Assembly: GCA_022648165.1 (NCBI GenBank) | Contig: JALCLX010000013.1 | Coordinates: 1 to 46,423, forward strand | Source of the DNA: Ancrocorticia sp. | Lineage (GTDB): Bacteria > Actinomycetota > Actinomycetes > Actinomycetales > Actinomycetaceae | Reading direction: 5' to 3' | Length of the DNA: 46,423 nucleotides | Shown here: in pieces, positions 41,468-46,423 of the stretch | Position numbering within the stretch: position 1 is the stretch's first letter | Layout of the letters: each line of letters begins with the position of its first letter | Program-made: the position numbers and the translations under genes | The notes under the pieces: model-generated | The model's input: only the letters and a program-made list of their open reading frames with translations | Database searches by the model: none | Told to the model about the DNA's origin: nothing

Positions 41468-41540
41468 TGGAGCATAGGGGATTCGAACCCCTGACCTCTT
41501 CCATGCCATGGAAGCGCGCTACCAACTGCGCCAATGCCCC
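41468..41540 (-). tRNA. tRNA-Ala, anticodon GGC
   Basis: This 73-base cloverleaf on the minus strand has the acceptor GGGGCAT/ATGCTCC, a D-arm with AGTTGGTAGCGC, the anticodon stem CTTCC/GGAAG with loop ATGGCAT (anticodon GGC), and the T-arm GGGGTTCGAATCCCC. CCA is not encoded. A terminator follows and a likely promoter lies 48-76 bases upstream. Confidence 0.96.
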
Positions 41541-41587
41541 TCGGCTTTGGGTGCCGCTGAAGGCCCTTGTGCCTTCGAACTTGATCT

Positions 41588-41616
41588 AGCTTACTGAGCT
41601 GAACGCCTCGAGACAA
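41588..41616 (-). promoter_or_regulatory. possible tRNA-Ala promoter
   Basis: On the minus strand TTGTCT (41611-41616) and TAAGCT (41588-41593) are separated by 17 bp, placing transcription start about 40 bases before the tRNA. The boxes are only fair matches to the sigma-70 consensus. Confidence 0.4.
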
Positions 41617-41668
41617 ATTTGCACCGGCACACCGAGCTGAGAGAATGGCCACGCACGCGCACACCACC

Positions 41669-42280
41669 TCACACAGACAGGTTGTACGCCACCAGCCGCC
41701 AATGCGGCGTACGGTTGCGTTGCGGCGTTAGGATCGCCCAATGGCAATTGTCCAAGCCACGCAGCCCGGCCCAATTCCCTGCATTCATGCCCAGCAGCGT
41801 TGTTACTCCGGCGCGGATAGCTGCGCCGTGTGCCACGAAGAGGATCGTGCCACCGTCAGCGGCACCGGCGTGATCATTGACGGCCAACGCCACGCGCTCC
41901 CCTACCGCATCGTTGTGCTCGATTCCAAGCCCCTCGGGCTGCCCACCGTCGCGCCACACCGCATACTGAGTGGGATTGAGCGCAATCAGCTGTTCGCGAT
42001 TCAGTCCCTCCCAGTCGCCATAGTTGCGCTCTTCGAGCCTCTGGTCGAGCTCCACAGGCAAGCCAAGCAGGATGGCGATCTCGTGAGCGGTATCGCGCGC
42101 CCGCGACAAGGGCGAGCTAACAATCTTCCGCGGACCGAGCGCCGCAATAGCCGGAGCGGCCGCCCGCGCCTGAGCCCTCCCCGTCTTGTTGAGCGGAAAA
42201 TCGCGCGCACCCTGAATACGCCCTTGAATGTTCCAATCGGTCTGCCCATGACGCAGCAAAATGACACGTTCAGCTGTCAC
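41669..42280 (-). CDS. histidine phosphatase family protein (phosphoglycerate mutase-like)
   Basis: The protein has 203 residues. The catalytic motif LLRHGQTDWN carries His11, then SSPLSRARDTA and the second His in LFVAHGAAIR. Gene position after rsfS is typical of actinobacterial genomes, where this enzyme is annotated as a broad phosphatase or glucosyl-3-phosphoglycerate phosphatase. The GTG at 42280 overlaps the rsfS end by 11 bases and has GAGGAAG upstream; a longer frame extends backwards through rsfS in the wrong frame and is spurious. The C-terminal end NLSV lies before the tRNA promoter. Confidence 0.88.
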   Translation of the reverse strand: MTAERVILLRHGQTDWNIQGRIQGARDFPLNKTGRAQARAAAPAIAALGPRKIVSSPLSRARDTAHEIAILLGLPVELDQRLEERNYGDWEGLNREQLIALNPTQYAVWRDGGQPEGLGIEHNDAVGERVALAVNDHAGAADGGTILFVAHGAAIRAGVTTLLGMNAGNWAGLRGLDNCHWAILTPQRNRTPHWRLVAYNLSV

Positions 42281-42710
42281 TGACCGCTTCCTCACCCAAA
42301 GAAACTGCCGCGCGAGCCACATCGCCGCGCGCCACATCCGCACGCTCTTCTTCCAGCTGCAGGTCAATCTGCGGGCAGTCGCCCCACAGTTTCTCGAGCT
42401 CATAGAATTCGCGGTCTTCATCTTGCAGCACATGCACAATGATCTCGTCGTAGTCGATGAGCACCCAATGCGGCGACGGATCGTAGCCTTCGCGTTGGAT
42501 CCTATCGCAGCCAACCTTTGCCAAGGCTTGATCCACAGCGTCAACAAGTGCCCGCACCTGGCGGTCAGTAGATCCGGAGATCACCAGGAACACGTCTGTG
42601 ATCAGGAGCCGTTCAGATACGTCGATAGCGGTAATGCTGGTAGCTTTCACTTCTGCAGCAGCGCCAGCGGCGATACGGGCAAGATCGATTGCGTGTTGAC
42701 TCGCGCTCAC
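42270..42710 (-). CDS. rsfS: ribosome silencing factor RsfS
   Basis: These 146 residues follow the RsfS/Iojap family: AEVKATSITAIDVSERLLIT near the start, then DVFLVISGSTDRQVRALVDA, REGYDPSPHWVLIDYDEIIV and HVLQDEDREFYELEKLW. RsfS binds ribosomal protein L14 and blocks subunit joining under starvation. The GTG start overlaps the upstream stop (GTGA). A C-terminal tail of about 30 residues rich in Asp/Glu/Ala goes beyond the domain. The order nadD - membrane protein - rsfS - phosphatase is usual in actinobacteria. Confidence 0.95.
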   Translation of the reverse strand: MSASQHAIDLARIAAGAAAEVKATSITAIDVSERLLITDVFLVISGSTDRQVRALVDAVDQALAKVGCDRIQREGYDPSPHWVLIDYDEIIVHVLQDEDREFYELEKLWGDCPQIDLQLEEERADVARGDVARAAVSLGEEAVSDS

Positions 42711-43708
42711 AAATGCATCCCCTGGAAAAATACCGAAGGATTGGCGATGGCCGCCGCTGCACGAACTGTCTGAACGTCAACGACCCCACTACTGAAAAAA
42801 GTATTCTTGAGCCACATTCCGATGAGTACCCCAAGCACTGCACCGGCGATGATCCCAAAGACGAGCATCAAGCCACCACGAGGTTTTTCATCGACAACTT
42901 CCTCTTCTTCATCCGCATCCAGAAAGTCGCGTTCGGCGATGGGCGTGCGCGTGGGCACCGGTTCACTACGAGGCGGCACCGAATGTGCCTCGCCAGCCTG
43001 CGCAGGCTCTGCAAACCGCCGCGTCAGGGCACTTGCTTCCCCGGTGGGCGACGACGGCCCCGGCCACGACGCCCCCACGTCATTGCGCACCCGCGCCAGG
43101 AATTTGTCCTCTAATGTTGCGCCATCCGCTGATTCCGCGGCCTTGTTCTTCACGGCAGCTTCGCCATTCGTATCTCTACTGGCGCGCGCGTCGTCAGAGA
43201 TCAGTGGTGCATCGTCGAATCGATCAAACACGCTCTTGCGTTCATTCTGTCCGCTTACGTCAGTTCCAGCAGCTGCACTTGTATCCGCGCTGCTCGCCGA
43301 AGGCGCGGTACCCGTGCGCGTTGGTGCGGATACCGCCTCAATGTGCGCTGCGCTGAGTCCTTCGAGTTCGGGTTCAGCTGCTATGTCCGACGACGCAGCA
43401 GAATCCGGCGTTATCGCAACATCATGCGCGGGTTCCGCCGTTTGTTCTTCGGCCGCCGGTGTGCCTGCACTGGCAGGCGTACCAACGGCGCCCGGAGAGG
43501 ATGTGGCTTGAGCCACAGCGTGCTGACGGCGGGCCCGCTTCTCCTGCTCCCGGAGTTGCTGGCGCGAAGGGCGCCCCAGCCTGAGCTCTTGAGTCTCTGT
43601 GAGGAGCTGGCGCACTCCTTCTTCGGGTGCGTTGGCGTCTGCGGGTTTGAGGAGCCCCCGTTCCCGCATCTCGCGCCGGGACAGGCGTGGCTTCTCCTCG
43701 CTCATCAT
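42707..43708 (-). CDS. membrane-anchored Ala/Ser-rich protein of unknown function (nadD-rsfS interval)
   Basis: The protein has 333 residues. The basic N-terminus (SRREMRERGLLK, RPSRQQLREQEKRARRQ) is followed by about 200 residues of low-complexity Ala/Pro/Ser/Thr/Glu, predicted disordered. A single membrane helix (GLMLVFGIIAGAVLGVLIGM) comes near 280, then a short outer tail. The topology is probably N-in. Related proteins occupy this place in Actinomyces-type genomes but I know no function. GGAAGG precedes the ATGATG start (43708 or 43705). It overlaps rsfS by 4 bases, so it is in the nadD-rsfS operon. Confidence 0.8.
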   Translation of the reverse strand: MMSEEKPRLSRREMRERGLLKPADANAPEEGVRQLLTETQELRLGRPSRQQLREQEKRARRQHAVAQATSSPGAVGTPASAGTPAAEEQTAEPAHDVAITPDSAASSDIAAEPELEGLSAAHIEAVSAPTRTGTAPSASSADTSAAAGTDVSGQNERKSVFDRFDDAPLISDDARASRDTNGEAAVKNKAAESADGATLEDKFLARVRNDVGASWPGPSSPTGEASALTRRFAEPAQAGEAHSVPPRSEPVPTRTPIAERDFLDADEEEEVVDEKPRGGLMLVFGIIAGAVLGVLIGMWLKNTFFSSGVVDVQTVRAAAAIANPSVFFQGMHL

Positions 43709-43804
43709 GCTTCCTTCCGCACAACTGTCACTGTGCCGCGTTCGGCTCCTTGTGGATTGCGCCGCAAACGCGAACCTTCACTCTTTCTATCATACCGATA
43801 GGCG

Positions 43805-44440
43805 CTACTGGGGGTCACGATACAGGTGATACTTCGCAATGTACTGCACTACGCCGTCCGGTACTAAGTACCATACTGGTGCGTTGCGGCGGACCCGTTC
43901 GCGGCAATCTGTCGAAGAGATCGCCATTGCGGGCACTTCGAGCAACGAGAAGCAGTCCGCAGGCAACCCTGACACGTCCAGTTTGTGGCCGGGGCGCGTC
44001 ACACCGACAAAATGCGCCATACGCAGCAGCTCATCGGCATCTTTCCACGTGAGGATCTCTGGTAATACGTCGGCACCCGTGATGAAATAAAACTCGGCGT
44101 CCGGATACACCTTTCGAAGGTCGCGCAGCGTATCGATCGTGTACGTGTATCCCTCTCTTTCGATGTCTACCCGCGAAACGGAAAAACGTGAATTCGACGC
44201 CGTCGCAATCACGGTCATCAAATAACGATGTTCGGGAAGAGTGACTTTTCGGTCACGCTTGAATGGAGGACGCCCTGTGGGTACAAAAACCACTTCGTCC
44301 AACCCAAATACATTTTGAACTTCCGATGCCGCCACCAAGTGCCCATGGTGAATTGGGTCAAATGTGCCGCCCATGATGCCAACACGCCGCGGCCGCCCAT
44401 CATGTTCGTGATATGGAACGTGGACGTTACTTTCTGACAT
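43805..44440 (-). CDS. nadD: nicotinate-nucleotide adenylyltransferase
   Basis: NadD catalyses NaMN + ATP to NaAD in NAD synthesis. The protein has 211 residues. The nucleotidyltransferase signature [20 protein letters not shown] is near 22-41, followed by [19 protein letters not shown] and the C-terminal [11 protein letters not shown] (ISSTxxR motif). AAGG lies about 8 bases before the ATG. It overlaps the proA 3' end by 14 bases, so translation is coupled. Confidence 0.95.
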   Translation of the reverse strand: MSESNVHVPYHEHDGRPRRVGIMGGTFDPIHHGHLVAASEVQNVFGLDEVVFVPTGRPPFKRDRKVTLPEHRYLMTVIATASNSRFSVSRVDIEREGYTYTIDTLRDLRKVYPDAEFYFITGADVLPEILTWKDADELLRMAHFVGVTRPGHKLDVSGLPADCFSLLEVPAMAISSTDCRERVRRNAPVWYLVPDGVVQYIAKYHLYRDPQ

Positions 44441-45713
44441 GCCCGTCGCCTTCTACGATCCACGTGGTGGTGGTCAGTTCAGTCAATCCCATTGGCCCGC
44501 GCGCGTGGAGTTTCTGAGTGGATATTCCGATTTCGGCACCTAATCCTAGTTCTCCTCCGTCAGTGAATCGCGTAGACGTATTGATCATGATGGCCGCAGT
44601 GTCAATTTCTCGCATAAACATCCGAATTGCCGCCACGTCCTCAGATACGATGGCTTCCGTGTGTCCGGTGGAATATGCGCGTATGTGGGCGACGGCGTCG
44701 TCTATCGAATCGACTACCCGAACCGCCATCTCGAGATCCAGATACTCGGTGGCCCAATCCTCATCGGTGGCGGGCACGACGGCGACCCCGGCAGGCGCGA
44801 GCTTCTGAGTCACCTCACAGCCGTGGAGGGTAACTCCCTTATCAGCCAGCGCTGCGAGCACCTGTGGCATGAATGTGGCAGCAACATCCTTGTGAACCAG
44901 AAGAGTCTCTGCGGCATTACACACGCCGGGGCGTTGTGTCTTCGAATTCAGCGTGATCGCAAGCGCTTTCTGCAGGTCCGCGGCACGGTCCACGTAAACA
45001 TGGCAGTTTCCCACCCCGGTCTCTATGACCGGGACGAGCGATTCTCGCACCACGGTTTGTATCAGACCAGCTCCGCCGCGCGGAATGACGAGGTCCACCA
45101 TCCCCCGGGCCCGCATCAACGCCACAGAACCTTCCCTGCCATACGCGTCGATTGTTTGCACCAGATCTGGGTTCAGGCCCGCGTCTGCCACAGCCTGCCG
45201 CATGAGATCCACCAGCACCGCATTCGTACTCGCGGCCGCATGCCCCCCGCGCAGAATCACCGCAGATCCCGCCTTCAGCGCCAACGATGCGGCATCGACC
45301 GTCACATTCGGCCGGGCCTCATAAATCATCCCGATCACGCCCATCGGCACTCGGACCTGGCGCAAAACCAAGCCGTTTGCCAACGTGCTACCGCGCACAA
45401 CTTCGCCAACGGGATCAGGCAAGGTCGCCACATGGCGCACCGCCGCCGCGATGCCTTCGATACGTTCATCGGTCAAACTCAGGCGGTCTAGCAAGCTCCG
45501 AGCCATCCCGGATTCACTGCCGCGGCGCATATCGTCCGCATTTGCATCGAGAATCTGAGCGCGATGAGCCTCCAACGCGGCCGCGATGCCCAAAAGCATC
45601 TGGTTCTTTCGATCCGCCGTCGCGTTGCGCAATCCGCGTGCCGCGATCCCCGCCTGGCGCGCCGCAGTCTCAACGCCAGCTGTTGCATCGTATATGTCGT
45701 GACCCTTTACCAT
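44427..45713 (-). CDS. proA: gamma-glutamyl phosphate reductase (glutamate-5-semialdehyde dehydrogenase)
   Basis: ProA is the second enzyme of proline synthesis, reducing gamma-glutamyl phosphate with NADPH. The protein has 428 residues, the usual length. Signatures: [20 protein letters not shown] near 120-139, [13 protein letters not shown], the catalytic Cys in [15 protein letters not shown], and the C-terminal [20 protein letters not shown] with LHARGPMGL. proB is not adjacent in this window. It is divergent from trxA. Confidence 0.96.
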   Translation of the reverse strand: MVKGHDIYDATAGVETAARQAGIAARGLRNATADRKNQMLLGIAAALEAHRAQILDANADDMRRGSESGMARSLLDRLSLTDERIEGIAAAVRHVATLPDPVGEVVRGSTLANGLVLRQVRVPMGVIGMIYEARPNVTVDAASLALKAGSAVILRGGHAAASTNAVLVDLMRQAVADAGLNPDLVQTIDAYGREGSVALMRARGMVDLVIPRGGAGLIQTVVRESLVPVIETGVGNCHVYVDRAADLQKALAITLNSKTQRPGVCNAAETLLVHKDVAATFMPQVLAALADKGVTLHGCEVTQKLAPAGVAVVPATDEDWATEYLDLEMAVRVVDSIDDAVAHIRAYSTGHTEAIVSEDVAAIRMFMREIDTAAIMINTSTRFTDGGELGLGAEIGISTQKLHARGPMGLTELTTTTWIVEGDGHVRK

Positions 45714-45864
45714 GGGTCAAGCCTACGGTTTCTCACGGTTAAGAGCTAGGACATGGCCAGTTCGTGGGCGGTTGCCAGGGCTCGGTAAGCTCGGACACGT
45801 CGGTCCTCTTGGAGAGGAATTCCACTCCCAAAACGATGTGGTGCTAGACATGTCCCGCAATTCC

Positions 45865-45891
45865 GGGAATAGTGAGAACGGGCATCGCGTT
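45865..45891 (+). promoter_or_regulatory. sigma-R/SigH-type promoter of trxA
   Basis: GGGAAT (45865-45870), an 18-base spacer, and GTT (45889-45891) match the disulfide-stress sigma factor consensus GGGAAY-N18/19-GTT. The spacing predicts a start near 45898 and a 75-base leader. Thioredoxin genes are core targets of this regulon in actinobacteria. Confidence 0.78.
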
Positions 45892-45972
45892 CCCTCTGCA
45901 GACCGGATACATCCGGGAGTATTTTGGAACATAAAACGGGGCCCGGAACGGCCTGTACTAGGAAGGTTAGCA

Positions 45973-46350
45973 ATGGCAACCGTAGAGATCACCGCGGAGA
46001 ACTTCAACGATACCGTCAAACAGGGCACAGTCCTGCTCGACTTTTGGGCCGCATGGTGTGGCCCGTGCCGTCAGTTCGGCCCAATCTTTGAGAAATCGTC
46101 GGAGAAACATCCCGATGTTGTCTTCGGGAAAGTGGATACGGATGTCCAGCAAGAACTCGCCGGCGCATTCGGCATCCGTTCAATCCCAACCTTGATGGCG
46201 TTCCGCGACGGAATTCGCATCTTTGAGCAAGCTGGCGCACTTCCTGGCTCCGCACTCGAAGAGCTAATTTCTCAAATTGCAAAATTAGACATGGATGAGG
46301 TGCGGGCCAAAATCGCAGAGATGGAAGCTCAGCAGAATTCTAAGAAGTGA
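45973..46350 (+). CDS. trxA: thioredoxin with C-terminal helical extension
   Basis: The protein has 125 residues. The active site WCGPC is at 28-32 (Cys29, Cys32), and IRSIPTLMAFRDG holds the cis-Pro. It reduces protein disulfides using thioredoxin reductase. The last 20 residues (MDEVRAKIAEMEAQQNSKK) go beyond the ordinary fold as a charged helix. I chose the ATG at 45973 from GGAAGG 6-7 bases upstream; the long upstream ORF contains the sigma-R promoter and is spurious. Confidence 0.95.
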   Translation: MATVEITAENFNDTVKQGTVLLDFWAAWCGPCRQFGPIFEKSSEKHPDVVFGKVDTDVQQELAGAFGIRSIPTLMAFRDGIRIFEQAGALPGSALEELISQIAKLDMDEVRAKIAEMEAQQNSKK

Positions 46351-46423
46351 GGCTGCGCCCAGCGCTACCGGGCTCACTGGCGTTGTCCAGGCCCCAATGA
46401 ACTCAAAGGCGGTGGCGGGGATC
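46351..46423. other. end of window after trxA
   Basis: Seventy-three bases without a recognisable gene or terminator; the sequence is cut here. Confidence 0.4.

Noticed and set aside
41669-42547. 292-residue version of the phosphatase
   Set aside because: Its first 88 residues are the wrong frame of rsfS; the GTG at 42280 starts the conserved RHG domain.
45712-46350. 212-residue thioredoxin
   Set aside because: The upstream part contains the sigma-R promoter and the divergent proA promoter; the ATG at 45973 has a good ribosome site.

Overview
The window looks like chromosome from a host-associated actinobacterium, most likely of the Actinomycetaceae (Arcanobacterium/Trueperella-like). The reasons are the moderate-to-high GC content, paired clpP1-clpP2 next to clpX and the trigger factor gene, a Zur-type zinc operon, an LPxTG wall protein built of DUF5979-type repeats, a sigma-R-type promoter in front of thioredoxin, and frequent GTG starts. 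The genus is an inference; no rRNA gene is present. No phage, integrase, IS transposase, CRISPR array or plasmid gene was seen.

Layout. (1) 1-594: repeat-rich non-coding DNA. (2) 595-11473: housekeeping block with fadD, a chorismate mutase, clpX, clpP2, clpP1, tig, dusB, a YibE/F membrane protein split in two, and glyQS. (3) 11643-15716: zinc uptake operon znuA-znuC-znuB-zur under a Zur-type leaderless promoter, then a DedA-like membrane protein and a small S4 RNA-binding protein. (4) 15717-16771: 1.05 kb non-coding, full of repeats. (5) 16772-24711: one giant sortase-anchored surface protein whose signal-peptide part is in a different frame. (6) 25063-28420: fixABCX electron-transfer operon. 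(7) 28421-29853: 1.4 kb non-coding, full of repeats. (8) 29854-31645: membrane domain plus secreted-type lipase, split by a tandem duplication. (9) 31849-41000: metabolic accessory region with a ketosteroid-dehydrogenase-like flavoprotein, TetR, an epimerase, a rhodanese lipoprotein, MFS, DUF4395, a 38-residue Cys-rich peptide, a DASS transporter and a 3-alpha-HSD-like SDR. (10) 41468-46350: tRNA-Ala, histidine phosphatase, rsfS, an envelope protein of unknown role, nadD, proA and trxA.

Three themes stand out. First, a family of about 76-bp palindromic elements (ends CTTTTTCTAGCTGAAAC and its complement) occurs five times, only in the long non-coding segments. It is accompanied by degenerate tandem arrays with periods near 17-24 bp, several built on a GTAACAAGTC core. 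Second, perfect short tandem duplications break two envelope genes exactly: 8 bp in yibE/F and 25 bp in the membrane-lipase gene. Removing one copy restores a single reading frame in each. The giant surface protein is broken by one base at an A4 run. In-frame repeats (18 bp x3, 21 bp x3) sit just after the start codons of fixX and the DUF4395 gene. Together these point to an active tandem-duplication process, or to envelope phase variation. Third, several regulons can be read from operators: Zur sites on a leaderless znuA promoter; two ATACCC-N4-GGGTAT operators of CsoR/CstR type in front of a rhodanese and of a Cys-rich peptide/DUF4395/MFS set; a perfect 20-bp TetR palindrome; and a GGGAAT-N18-GTT sigma-R promoter for trxA.
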